From: Trissonchulus latispiculum
Lineage: Eukaryota; Nematoda; Enoplea; Enoplida; Ironidae
Assembly (NCBI GenBank): GCA_030248195.1
Contig: JASAND010021220.1
Span: 27,353-91,352, forward strand
DNA: 64,000 bases
Direction of reading: 5' to 3'
The notes beneath the pieces were generated by a model. It was not told the origin of the DNA, did no database searches, and was given only the letters and a program-made list of their open reading frames with translations. Every line of letters begins with the position of its first letter. The first letter of the stretch is position 1. The position numbers and the translations under genes were made by a program. Positions 55,501 to 64,000 of this stretch are shown here, piece after piece.

Positions 55501-58500
55501 AGTATTTCCCAGTGGAATCTAAGTCGATCTGGATTGATGAGCAAGGGAAGCGTTATCGGGGTAATTGAGGTCAGCACCTTGGGGTTCCAATGCTAATGCA
55601 TGATGACGAAGGCAATCGTTGCTGTCCAGTTCACATGCTAAGAGATGGAGCGAAATACTGTTTAGCTCACCAAGCACATTAACTGCTACATTCATTCAAA
55701 AATGAAGAACAAGACAGTGAATAACATTTATGTCGTAATGCTGGTTGTTTATGGTATGCTTATCTTATTTATCTTATTCAATAAAAGAATCAAGCTAGTT
55801 CGTGTTTGTTGATAGCAGGGAATTATCCGTCAGCATACTTACATGCTTACACATCAGCATGCTTGCACGCTTAGGTCAGCATGCTTACATGCTTACGTCA
55901 GCTGGTTTATTTATATAAATTTGTCGGACCTTCGGTGGTATATGACTTTCTTCTTCTTTCTCATTTACACTATGCCACTGATGTTTAATAGAAACTAGGA
56001 AATAGGAGCCATCCAGCATGCTTTACATACTGAATACATATATATCTTCAAAACACGTATACAAATCTGATGTCAAGTTGTTCGATAGAATGTCATGATC
56101 TGATGGAACGGAGACCTATTTCATATAACCAGCTTGGTAGGTTGAGGAATCCCATAACGATCTAAGCCGACAACCAAGCTAAGTTCAAAACTAAGTTTTC
56201 TTTAACTTTGTAGAGTTGACAAACTTGATCTCGATGATTTGTGATGGACAGGATATGCTTTTCTGAATATTTCCTGCAAATTTACTTTAAAATGGTATTA
56301 AGGAAGTCTGTGCTTCACTGGAAACAGAAATAGGTATGGCGGGAGAAAAGATCCTTCTGTGTCTATTTCTGTATCACTGTAAAGTGCAATCTAAATCTAA
56401 ACAGATAACGTCAGTTGACACTGAGAATCAATTTTCGATTTGGAGCAGTAATATCTAACAATCTTAACGTGTACAAATTATTCAATACTTATATTTGATT
56501 TTGTCGGATTGAGAACAGTATTTGGCATGGGGGGGGGGGTGAAAAAGGTCTCCCTGTGCTTGTCGCTGTTCTCAATTCGCCAAACTAAAGGCTGAAATAT
56601 AATATACTTTTACAGTCTACAGTGTTGGAAGATTTTCTTACTGTCCTATCTGTGTGCTCGGCCATCCCCACCCTCCATCCTTTATCACTTCTTCTTTTTC
56701 ATCTGAGTCACCCAATTTTGCCCCCAGAACGTCCGAGCGGGTACACAGACTTCAGCCATCTTAGTCACTATTGATACGCGGGGGCAACTGTTATCTGAAG
56801 TTAAGATCTGAGTTGGCCTGTGTGTGACGGCGGTCACCTTAGCGTTGAGCTAATGGTTCAATAACCGCACGTCAGATCTGCTTGAAGGATATGTTTGCTG
56901 TCCGTTACCTTCGTTTCTCCGCCTCTTGTCTGCTATTGTGCGGACCGCGAAGAGCAGCATATAAAAGGTCTCTTAGAGTACCTGTTAATGCTGGGCACCT
57001 CGACAAAAACAGTCTGATGCCAGACTCAGCATCGATAGGCAAGCCTTACTTGCGACCAGAGATGAGCATTTCGGCCCGTCGGCCCGGCCCGACCCGGCCC
57101 GCGGGCCGGGACGGGCCGGGCCTACCTCAATTGGTTAGCGAGCCGGGCCGGGCCGAGAAATTTTTTAGCTTCGGGCCGGAGCGGGCCGAAATGGGCCGGA
57201 TCAACTCTAGAAAATGCTATAAAATCACTAAACTTAGCTACATATTTACTGATTCTTGTTATTTTATGGCACAATTTAACATTTCTTAGCATAATTTTGC
57301 CTCTCCATCTTGCATTGAAGCCTTTGAAATAATATTGTTGGTAAAATTTTGGAATATTTTTGGCGGGCCGGGCCGAGCAAATTTTGAAGCGGGCCGGGCC
57401 GGGCCGGGCCGAAAAATCCGGCCCGTGCTCATCTCTACTTGCGACTGTTCAAACTTACAAAATTCAGGAATCACATCGTGGTGGTAAAGAAACTGGCATG
57501 CTTTGAGATAGCAAAGTTTTGAACCACCACTTTAGTCTTGACTTGCCCAAGATTGCATTATTATTCAGTTCCATTATGAAACAATTTCACTTTGATCTAT
57601 CGCCTTATTTATGCAACTTCCGTAAAACTAACTGGTTCTTGGTTGCACCATCAAATTTCAGAAGGTTTTGCAAGGCTCCTCAAAGAGTTTTCACTCTTGT
57701 TTGCAGTGCTCCCAAAATTGTACAAGAAAACCTTAGGTAGTGTGATTGGATTGATTGATGTTGATAAGGTTGATTGCATGTTAGCTTCTTCAGATCATGT
57801 GCAGCTCCGGTAAACAAATGATGCATATCCGGGTGATGAAACTTGGATAGTTGAATCAACACACTCTCCTCTAAAGGGATATGTCCAAGCTTCTGAACTC
57901 CAATGCACGCAACAGCAATAAATGCAGCAACCATGACTGAAAACTTATCTATGTGGAGTTGTATTTATAGGCAAGAAAGTAGATTATGATGAGTCATATA
58001 AACTGGTTATAAGTATTTAAATTGTGGAAGTGTTTTGGTGGCGTAAGGTGCTGCAAGCGCCACATATTTCCTTTCAATTTGGTGAATTACTATAGTATAG
58101 TGATAGGTAGGCCGCTCCACAAGCTGCACACGCTCCACTGTCCTAGAACTCCATTTTTATACTACTCATTTTAAGACTGCCAGTTTATTTCCAGTCGTCT
58201 TATCAACGATTTCTAGGAAAAAGTCCCAAACATAATACCACTACTTTCAGACACGATTAGAGCTCCGGACAAGGTGATCCCTAGATACTGTCATTCTAGT
58301 GAATCGAACTCACCATTCGACATTGTAAATACACCAGAAAAGCGCTCTTATCATTTCTCAGATTTATTTATTTATTTATTGTTGTATTTACCGTAGCGAT
58401 ATTTCCCAAAGAACGGACGACCAGTTGTCGTCACACACACAACACCATTGCTGCAATTTGTCTTTGACTGAGTTGCATCCAGATTGCATACACTTTTGCA

Positions 58501-58998
58501 GGATTCTTGACAGTGCTGGCATGGAGGTTCATGAAGTATACAGAAGCAATTACCATAGCTTATTCCTAGTATAATAAATTTGTCTGTCAATGGTAATGTT
58601 CAACTACTAAACCATATAACTATCAATTATATTGCTCGGTTGATTTATTATCCATACGATTATGGCCGGCCCGTGCTGTTGTGTACTTTAAATAGATTAC
58701 TTGTCCTCCCACAAAGATTTGATGTACTACACAATAATATACACAAATTTTCAAGATTTCTACCCAATCCTCAAACTACTTCACTTTTTCCGATAAATGT
58801 GACGTTGACTAAGAGAACCTGCAAGCGGATATCCCAGTCGATAACATTGAGTCAAGCACAAATCTACTGACATTGTGGCTGCAGTGAAATAGCCGTTGCA
58901 GTTTGTATTGAAGCTAATGTCAAGCTCTTGCAGTTTAAAACATTTTCTGGTGGCTTGGTTTTGGAAATCAGTGACAGTACTGACTGATGCAGCAGTGT
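43370..58998 (-). CDS. WSC plus C-type-lectin-like receptor gene, copy 2
   Basis: Exons in order: 58819-58998, 58392-58565, 54449-54653, 48096-48245, 47772-47953, 46551-46775, 45029-45216, 43370-43533. The first six join in one frame with the same phases as copy 1. Exon sizes are 180/177, 174/174, 205/208, 150/150, 182/182 and 225/321 (copy 2/copy 1). The WSC core (LCLTQCYRLGYPLAG), lectin opening (CPERWLRGDRACYRLLP) and lectin end (TCNKFGTVICQIQ) are conserved and no stop interrupts them. Introns are much larger than in copy 1 because of a Mutator-like foldback with a nested LTR element, two MITEs, a hAT MITE and a nested inverted gene pair. Phases of the last two exons do not match directly, so further small exons exist. 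Start codon and 3' end not found. Ligand unknown; carbohydrate binding is inferred from the domains. Confidence 0.75.
44541..44642. repeat. Two-unit tandem repeat, 52-bp period
   Basis: Unit ATCTTGTTGGATCTAAATTG ... ACTGTGTT repeated once with two or three changes; intronic, no coding role seen. Confidence 0.75.
45029..45216 (-). CDS. Exon: helical conserved segment (copy 2)
   Basis: 188 bp, same as copy 1. Acceptor CATTACAG, donor CCAAAA/GTAAGA. It encodes HYKLLQTEIGTQIQDLLHI and LQQPLRQITENPSLDGLIF. Confidence 0.65.
46551..46775 (-). CDS. Exon after the lectin-like domain (copy 2, short form)
   Basis: 225 bp, acceptor TTGTATTTCAG, donor TATAGGA/GTAAAA. It encodes WLMGEIGFPALVDVDPS and DFLSREFNVFSI. 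It lacks 32 codons that copy 1 has in its second half. Confidence 0.65.
47377..47684. mobile_element. MITE with GGGGCC-TGTTATCAA inverted ends
   Basis: 308 bp. Left end GGGGCCAGTGTTATCAAAA, right end the complement of GGGGCCGATGTTATCAACC. Internal words TCAACCCGGGTT and GGGTTGA alternate on both strands. No clear target duplication. It lies in an intron of copy 2, 87 bp from the exon at 47772. Confidence 0.7.
47772..47953 (-). CDS. Exon: C-type-lectin-like domain, C-terminal part (copy 2)
   Basis: 182 bp, acceptor TTATAACAG, donor GCAAT/GTAAGA. It encodes FMPWFYTFPRTKFTDQEKAH and SAFAHQTCNKFGTVICQIQD. Confidence 0.75.
48096..48245 (-). CDS. Exon: C-type-lectin-like domain, middle part (copy 2)
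   Basis: 150 bp, acceptor AGTGATTTCAG, donor CCAAG/GTAAAC. It encodes MLWPQELTYYHGKSANILFG and SWKYSWSNDSKCLP. Confidence 0.75.
48340..49316. mobile_element. MITE with GCGTACCGTAT inverted ends
   Basis: About 980 bp. Left TGCTGCGTACCGTATAAGAT and right complement TGTTACGTACCGTATGAGAT. The arms share GTATTAA(G/A)CGGTACGT over about 100 bp. The centre is non-coding. Target duplication not clear. Confidence 0.7.
49615..49772 (+). repeat. 5' LTR of the decayed LTR element
   Basis: Starts TGAAATGCAAAA and ends GTTGACATCTCA, just before the primer-binding site. Confidence 0.8.
51032..51068. repeat. CTTTAC microsatellite
   Basis: About five imperfect CTTTAC/CCTTTTA units inside the decayed LTR element. 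Confidence 0.75.
51450..51600. repeat. GGGTACCC-rich end of a hAT-like MITE
   Basis: Tandem GGGTACCCG words close with GGACCCGTGCCCATGCCTAG. Its complement CTAGGCATGGGCACGGGTCC resembles hAT-type ends such as the one at 57057. No matching left terminus was found, so it may be truncated. Confidence 0.4.
51740..52420 (+). pseudogene. Gag remnant of the decayed LTR element
   Basis: A capsid-like stretch (LIDLSQRRGDTEAAYLQRWW, then ALWLRGLYPKLRDGM) occupies 51826-52116 and ends in a stop. Near 52347-52390 a zinc-knuckle ghost reads C-Y-stop-C-G-Q-P-G-R-I-A-L-K-C, with a stop inside and Arg in place of the zinc-binding His. Confidence 0.65.
52509..52799 (+). pseudogene. Protease remnant of the decayed LTR element
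   Basis: The active-site motif VVDTGADVSCLP of a retroviral-type aspartic protease lies at about 52549-52584, followed by a typical beta-rich stretch (ETVCLQGAWGHKQLVPLM). The frame ends after 96 codons with no start context; a non-functional fragment. Confidence 0.7.
53611..53780 (+). repeat. 3' LTR of the decayed LTR element
   Basis: Starts TGAAATGTAAAA after a purine tract and ends GTTGACATTTCA. It contains a CAAGCGTGACTAC segment absent from the 5' LTR. Confidence 0.8.
54449..54653 (-). CDS. Exon: C-type-lectin-like domain, N-terminal part (copy 2)
   Basis: 205 bp, acceptor GATGCTTTGCAG, donor AAG/GTTCAG. It encodes SCPERWLRGDRACYRLLP and GSDVNYVCSRLHKNAIPP. One codon shorter than copy 1, frame kept. 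Confidence 0.75.
55213..55681 (+). pseudogene. Unknown gene or pseudogene, plus-strand member of an inverted pair
   Basis: Nested in an intron of receptor copy 2. It starts MVTAFIAAACIGVQKLGDIS, a signal-peptide-like beginning, but coding potential jumps frame near 55305 (to PYDLKKLTSNQQKTVRYVT) and again near 55575 (to GVPMLMHDDEGNRCCPVHML), ending TAA at 55679-55681. AATAAA follows at about 55781. Either two small indels have broken it or unrecognised introns exist. The minus-strand paralogue 57780-57934 keeps the first junction in frame, favouring an indel at 55305. No family recognised. Confidence 0.5.
55779..55785 (+). terminator. Poly(A) signal
   Basis: CAATAAA, about 100 bases after the TAA of the preceding unknown gene. 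Confidence 0.55.
56520..56541. repeat. Poly-G run
   Basis: Twelve consecutive G after GGCAT, isolated in intronic sequence; may be prone to length variation. Confidence 0.7.
57057..57437. mobile_element. hAT MITE with GGCCCG-rich ends
   Basis: 381 bp flanked by a perfect 8-bp duplication CTTGCGAC (57049-57056, 57438-57445). Left end CAGAGATGAGCA and right end complementary TAGAGATGAGCA. Next to both ends are runs of GGCCCG/CGGGCC words. The AT-rich centre is non-coding. The 8-bp duplication and YAGRGATGRGCA-like end are typical of hAT. Confidence 0.92.
57780..57934 (-). CDS. Paralogous first exon or fragment of the unknown gene, minus strand
   Basis: Starts MVAAFIAVACIGVQKLGHIP at 57934 and continues in frame to AAHDLKKLTCNQ, matching the plus-strand gene at 55213. 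After that, similarity ends, so the rest is spliced away or lost. TATAAATA lies just upstream (57962-57969) and CAACTCCACATAG is conserved 5' of both ATGs. The two members are convergent and 2 kb apart. Confidence 0.5.
58392..58565 (-). CDS. Exon: WSC domain, second half (copy 2)
   Basis: 174 bp, acceptor TATACTAG, donor TACG/GTAAAT. It encodes SYGNCFCILHEPPCQHCQES and GVVCVTTTGRPFFGKYRY. Conservation past VVC shows the exon continues to this donor. Confidence 0.7.
58819..58998 (-). CDS. Exon: WSC domain, first half (copy 2)
   Basis: 180 bp, acceptor GCTATTTCAG, donor CTTGCAG/GTTCTC. It encodes KCFKLQELDISFNTNCNGYF and the WSC core. One codon longer than copy 1. Confidence 0.75.
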
Positions 58999-59104
58999 CT
59001 GAAATAGCGTATTCGGCACAAATAAAGTGCACTACTCATTTCTTCTGACTTACCAGACGGCAGAGACTAAGTTTCACTCACACCGTAGACTTGCTCGTAG
59101 ACTT

Positions 59105-59530
59105 GATCTTTCAAGCACTGAAACTGAAACTCAAACTGAAACTATATTGAGAGGTGACCTGAAGCTGAAAACCAAAACTGAAATTATTAATGGCCGCCGA
59201 CTGAAACTGAACTGAAACTAGTTCGAGCAACATCTAGATCTGAAACTATGACAGAAACCTGTTTCAGTTTTCTTCAAAATAGAAGGCTTTAGTCGGCTGT
59301 TTCGTTAATATTATTCAATGGAAGCAAAAATAATCAAAAATTCGTGCTCTATATTATTTCTGAAGCCTAGAAACAACAGTTTCTTGAATTAACTGACATT
59401 GAAACAGAAATCCTCACTGAAATTAAAACTGAAACGGAAACTATTTTACATTGCCGACTGAAATTGAAACTGAAATCATTTTGGACCACCAACCAATAAC
59501 TGAAGCTGAAGCTGAAGCTTAAAATGCCTA
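59105..59530. repeat. CTGAAACTGAAA-rich dispersed repeat, copy 1
   Basis: Irregular array of CTGAAA/ACTGAAACT words (about 15) around a unique core containing GCTCTATATTATTTCTGAAG. A related copy is at 61490-61830. No stable frame. Confidence 0.65.
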
Positions 59531-59719
59531 TGAAACAACGCAACTGAGTAGTGGTTTTCTCGCACTCGTACTCAAGTGTGCTCAAGAGCTTTATTCACTG
59601 TGGTCAAGAAAGTAATAATGCCCATTTGGAACCTACTTGTTTCCTGTTTCCAACTTGTTTCAACTAAGATTCAAAACAGATTTAATTATTGCATTCGAAG
59701 TTGCTAATTATTTTTTATT

Positions 59720-59850
59720 TAGTGCATACTTGTAGAAATCAAAGGAGGCAGGTATACTTTGCTAGATAATTCATCAATAGCTTTTATAAGAGCTAGCTAA
59801 AACAGAAAATTGTTAAAAGTAAATAACATAAGCTTATATTATTAGACATT
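59720..59850. other. Duplicated upstream block shared with 10591-10740
   Basis: TGCATACTTGTAGAAATCAAAGGAGG and GCTAGCTAAAACAG match the block upstream of receptor copy 1, marking the end of the duplication beyond the first recognised exon. Confidence 0.6.
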
Positions 59851-60061
59851 ACTTTACGGATGCTTCTTGTTGCGTGGCGTAGTTTGGGCTTGGCAATCCG
59901 AACTCAACTTAAAGTTTTCCAAACTTAAATAACCAAAGTAAAACCTCAGTTCTGTCAAAGTAATCTCGTCTTGAAAATAAAAAGGAATCAATCGAATCTA
60001 ATTCAAAATTTTGTCAGTCCTTCGATTCTACTAAGTCAAGTTAAGTCGTCTTCATTTTACG

Positions 60062-60355
60062 ATGCTGGTCCTACTAATGTTACTGACTTTGTCTAATGCC
60101 ATTGACATTCCATGTGGTATAGATGAAGTGATATTACTGGCGCTGGTAGCACAAGTTGTGCACCAGCAGCAGCAGATTCTTGAGCATTTCCAGCCACCTG
60201 TGGTGGTGGATTTGGTGACCCCACCACCACCACCACCACCGCAGGTGGAGCCTCCAGTTTTGGACCTGGTATCGCCAACCCCGCCAGTTAACTTGGATGA
60301 GCTACCGTCACCCTCCGAAACCCCTCCGTTTTCCCCGTCACTATTTGATAGTTAA
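60062..60355 (+). CDS. Proline-rich short frame directly upstream of the RING-like gene
   Basis: 97 codons: hydrophobic start (MLVLLMLLTLSNAI), a polyglutamine bit, a seven-proline run and serine/proline-rich end (LPSPSETPPFSP), stop at 60353-60355. The next frame, carrying the RING-like finger, is open from 60335 on but in the +2 phase relative to this one. The two may be one protein joined by a small intron or split by a one-base indel, or this may be an upstream ORF. Confidence 0.45.
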   Translation: MLVLLMLLTLSNAIDIPCGIDEVILLALVAQVVHQQQQILEHFQPPVVVDLVTPPPPPPPQVEPPVLDLVSPTPPVNLDELPSPSETPPFSPSLFDS

Positions 60356-60420
60356 CTGATAACCCCACACCAGAGCCGTCTGACGATCTGTGTGCTGCAT
60401 TAGAGGACCAGGCTCAAACA

Positions 60421-63051
60421 ATGCCGGAGGATTCACCAACCTGTGTTGTTTGCCTATGGAGGCAACCAGAATGTACACTAAATGGTTGTACTCAATTTTG
60501 TAGGCAAGCCCCACGACATTGTCTTGAGTGTGTTCGTCGAATGCTGCACAGAGATCTCAGGTGCTCTTGGTGTAGGAAGCCCTTTACCAGCTACGAACAT
60601 TGTGCTGTAGTATACGAAGTAGAGGTATGTTTATATTCATCATTCAGTAACTTTTAAATGAATTAGTAGTAGGAGCAACTACATACTAGTTGGATTTTAT
60701 GGAAAGCTAACATTTGAAATAAGACTTGCGTTTTTAAGCTAAGCTAGTAGTAGCTAGTCTCAAATTAAAGCTCAGTTGACATAAAATAGTTTCAATTCCT
60801 TCTCATTTGTAGCCTTCCAGCTTCAATTTCGTTGACAGAAACAAGCTCAGTTGCTATACACCTTGCGCACTTCGTCCTTTAGCTACGAACTTATACACAG
60901 TTAAACTCAAGCTTAACAGATTGAGACGATGACCAGAAAGTCCAACAAGCAGGTTCAATCATTATGTTCTGCTACAAGCAGTGTGTTTAAACTGCCGACT
61001 TCTCAGAACACGTTTCGACTTTAACTAAACTTGTGCATTATTCTTAAAAGAAAACTAGCACAAATCTAAATTTTTAACATCAAACGAATATCTATCATAC
61101 CTTTGCTGATAGAATAAAGCTTATTTCAATGGGATTTGATCCGCATAATTGATATTTAAGGCTTTGTTTGACTGGTAACCAAAAATAACAAAAACACGTT
61201 ATGCTGTTATTGCTTCACTTCATGGCTAAATTTTTTAGTACAGCAGCCAAGTTGTTAAGGTTAGGGAGAGCAAAGCTATTTATTTATGATGATAAGCTAT
61301 CATAAAAATGATTCTTGTTAGATCCTTGTCAATTGTTGACTCTAATCGAGCTTCTTAAGGTTAGCTCAGCTACAAACTAATACAGTGTTTGATGCAATAT
61401 TGACTAATTTAAAAAATTCCACACAGTGTAGGCTAGCAATAGTCAGTGACGTTACAGTCATATAAACTGACACTGTTTTAAAGGAATAGGCCCAAAACTG
61501 AAGCTGAAACTAAAATCATTTTAAGCCGAAGGCTGAAACAGAAAGCCGTTTAAATAAACTCGGGCTGAAAACACTTTCACTGCTTCATGAAAACTATGAT
61601 TTCATGGTTCGAGAAGAGGCTAAATAATTTAGCAAATCATGTTTTCGATTAACTTTGAAGGGTGGAAGCTATATTATTTTGGTAAATCTGAAACTGAAAT
61701 GGAAACTCCGACTGAAACTTATAAACAGAAACTGAAAATTTCTTATGTCAACTGACACATAAACTTAAACTGAAACTATTTTAGTTCGATGATGATTAAA
61801 GCTGAAACTGAATTCGTATGCTGAAACAGCACAAATTAATACATACTACAGACTAACGTGGTTTTGAATTTTATGATGATCTCGCAGCACAGATTCTGGT
61901 TATATCGTTATACATGGGGCTTAGTTTACTGTGAAAAGTAGTCAATCACCATGATAAAGAGGCATTTCTAAACTAGTTGTGACTAGTTTTGGTTTTGCTC
62001 AAATTTATGCATTTAATAGTTACATATTAATCAGTTAATACAAAACTAAACATTCACAATAAAAGGTATTAAATGGGTTGCAGAATTGAATTTTGGTTCA
62101 ACTTACTGTAATCCAAATCAAAGGAAGTAGCGTCAGAATAGGCAAATTAAATAACTAAGTCTCAAAAAGAGATGACCCATGAAAAGAATCATCGATTTAT
62201 GATTCAAATTGCTTTCACTTAATTGGGTGTTGCACCAAGAAGTCGAGTATTGTGCAATATCTTTACTATCTTGTAATTCTGCATTTCTAGAATCTATTGG
62301 AAATTTTGTATGATTAAATGATAAATTATATGTATTTGTAAGAGTTTCAGGTTTAGATTATTAAAATCAGACCGAGCGCTAAAATTAAACAAAGCACACA
62401 TATATTTGTAAGCATGACTGCATTCTACTTTTTATAAAAGTTGAAATAGTTTAGCGGACATTAGTTTCTTAGATAAAGCTCCTTTGCGTTCAATTTGATT
62501 ATGCTTTCGTTACTTTGCTCAAATTTCATTCAAAGCTTAATCAGTTCAGATTTTGCAAACATTTGCTTTCGACAACTTGAACATAGTCATGTTGAATAAT
62601 TTTATATATCATTCGGAAGGTAGTCTCGACACATTTAACATGTTTCCCTAGTCTAACAATTTCCTTGACACATGAAGAAACCTTAACTTTGAAGACAAAC
62701 AAGTTGAGAGCACTCATCAATTTAAGGAGGAGTTTTGTTAAACAAAACGGAAATCTAAATATGTTGCTTTCTTAATTCTAGAATTTTAAAGTGTGAAAAT
62801 TGGCTTTAGTAGACACTGTGTTAACAGTAACTATAATTGCTGTTGTTTTCTGCTTCTAGGACAGATCAAACGAATATATTCCGCTCCCACCTACACCAGT
62901 GCTGGAGCACAATGATCTCTGGTTCCCACCGTCCCCAGAGTCGGAGAGCGGTGGTGACGAAAGTGATGGGTTGGATGAAGATGATGAAGCCTATCATTCG
63001 GCGGATACTGACGACAGTCTCGATCCAGACTGGCAACCTGGCATGAACTGA
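60421..63051 (+). CDS. RING-like zinc-finger protein gene, two exons
   Basis: Exon 1 60421-60624 (ATG at 60421; frame open further upstream) ends GAAGTAGAG/GTATGT. Exon 2 62860-63051 starts after TTCTGCTTCTAG. Both are in phase 0. Exon 1 encodes a cysteine-rich finger CVVCLWRQPEC, then CLECVRRMLHRDLRCSWCRK, with spacing like a divergent RING (two CxxC pairs at the ends and an HCxxC in the middle). RING domains usually act in ubiquitin transfer; that role is inferred. Exon 2 encodes proline-rich and acidic sequence (EYIPLPPTPVLEHNDLWFPP, then SGGDESDGLDEDDEAYHSAD) to TGA 63049-63051. AATAAA at 63351. The 2.2-kb intron contains a CTGAAAC repeat. Confidence 0.65.
61490..61830. repeat. CTGAAACTGAAA-rich dispersed repeat, copy 2
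   Basis: Same word family and a similar core (GGAAGCTATATTATTTTGG) as 59105-59530, inside the RING-gene intron. Confidence 0.6.
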
Positions 63052-63350
63052 AGGAGCAATTATCTCTGTCCCTCAAAGACAGTTGATTCATACTATTAAT
63101 TGCATGACTGTATTGTATATATGATTTGCTTTGATAATTTAGCATGTTTTTGTTTCGTAAACTGATGGTATGATTCTGCATTTGTGTAATTGACATTTTT
63201 GACCGTAATTGTAATTGCAACCGAAATTTATGTGAATTTTTAAAATTTGCAATTGCAACCGAAACTTGTGTGAATTTCTAAATTTACCAAGTTTTCGATA
63301 AGTTAAAGCATGTACTGTATTGAAACTTTGCAACGTAAGTGTCAAATAAC

Positions 63351-63356
63351 AATAAA
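63351..63356 (+). terminator. Poly(A) signal of the RING-like gene
   Basis: AATAAA 300 bases after the stop codon at 63049-63051. Confidence 0.55.
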
Positions 63357-63937
63357 CGATGTCATTACTTTGCTAGCACACGGCGAGCGTGAGAAGGAGG
63401 GAGGATGAAGCTTATGCTGAGGTAACAAACAGCTCAATCGAAAAAACGAACTTCAGATTCGTGTTCTGCGACCTCGAAAACCCCTGAATACATCTTTTCA
63501 ACAAAATCGAAGACAAAAATTTTCGCTCGCTCTTGGTCCTTCCTTACGAGTCCAAAAAAATCGAATTTCGCGAAATCGAAAAATTTTGCTATATTTGAAC
63601 TCAGAGTAGTCGAAAACATAGGCATACCGAATTTCAACTCATTTGGTCAAGTTTTGCGGAATCTGGGTTTGGGGAGGTATCCTGAAAAGATCCGGAAGGA
63701 GGATGTATGCGCATGCGGGAGGGTCTGGAGCTCTCCTTCCTATGCTACTCAGAAGTACTGGGCTGAACCTTCCAAAGGCGAAGCTGAAGCAAATTCCAAA
63801 ATTAATATACTTTTAAAATGTGTGAGTTAATCAAAATAAGTGTGAATAATGAAAACGTAGATTAAATTTAATGATATTTAATTTGAACCGTTAGCTGCTG
63901 TAATCAGACTCCTCTAAGCAGATTCATATTCTTTCAG
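63357..63937. other. Intergenic, nothing recognised
   Basis: Contains AATTTCGCGAAATCGAAAAA-like words but no exon or repeat structure I can define. Confidence 0.4.
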
Positions 63938-64000
63938 ATCATGTATACTCCAAAGTTTCCAGCAGTTACGTATTGCAATTACAATCCTGCATGGATAGCC
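63938..64000 (+). CDS. Start of an exon, paralogue of 12027-12122, cut by window edge
   Basis: Acceptor TTCTTTCAG, then 21 codons containing MYTPKFPAVTYCNYNPAWIA, which matches the minus-strand exon at 12 kb in sequence and acceptor position. Continues beyond the window. Confidence 0.65.
   Translation, partial: MMYTPKFPAVTYCNYNPAWIA

Overview
This window is repeat-rich, AT-rich nuclear DNA from an animal, most likely an invertebrate. Genes are split into short exons with GT-AG introns, proteins carry metazoan extracellular domains (WSC, C-type-lectin-like) and a RING-like zinc finger, poly(A) signals follow terminal exons, and at least a dozen eukaryotic transposable elements are nested in introns and intergenic space. 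There are no operons, rRNA genes or CRISPR arrays. The species cannot be named from the sequence alone. Exon coordinates were derived by hand from splice sites, phase and comparison between paralogues.

Layout. Positions 1-8.4 kb: minus-strand gene, copy 1 of a WSC plus C-type-lectin-like receptor, running off the left edge, with a young Ty3/gypsy (Mag-like) retrotransposon at 1738-6135 inside one intron. 8.7-10.6 kb: large foldback element with a hAT-like MITE nested in one arm. 12.0 kb: single minus-strand exon with a paralogue at the right window edge on the plus strand. 12.6 kb: second copy of the MITE. 15.9-29.5 kb: a composite. Two near-identical 1.65-kb direct repeats (15865-17518 and 26449-28103) flank a gag-protease retroelement with no reverse transcriptase, and the right repeat is part of a 2.85-kb Harbinger-like terminal-inverted-repeat element. 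30.0-31.1 kb and 37.4-38.1 kb: tandem repeats with tRNA-like heads. 31.1-32.0 kb: minus-strand relic related to the retroelement tail. 32.1-34.3 kb: two foldback elements. 34.5-35.8 kb: 3' end of a plus-strand membrane-protein gene. 38.5-40.7 kb: minus-strand multi-pass membrane-protein gene with tiny exons. 40.8-41.4 kb: foldback element. 43.4-59.0 kb: copy 2 of the WSC/lectin-like gene, its introns filled with MITEs, a Mutator-like foldback element containing a decayed LTR element, and a nested inverted gene pair. 60.0-63.1 kb: plus-strand RING-like gene. 63.94 kb onward: start of another exon.

Main biology. The two WSC/lectin-like genes are one duplicated locus. Exon lengths and splice phases match across six consecutive exons, and homology continues upstream (about 10.6 kb versus 59.7 kb). 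Both copies look intact in the exons seen, and transposons have expanded different introns in each copy. The most unusual object is the 15.9-29.5 kb composite: either an unusual long-repeat structure or an assembly join of two haplotypes across a retroelement insertion.
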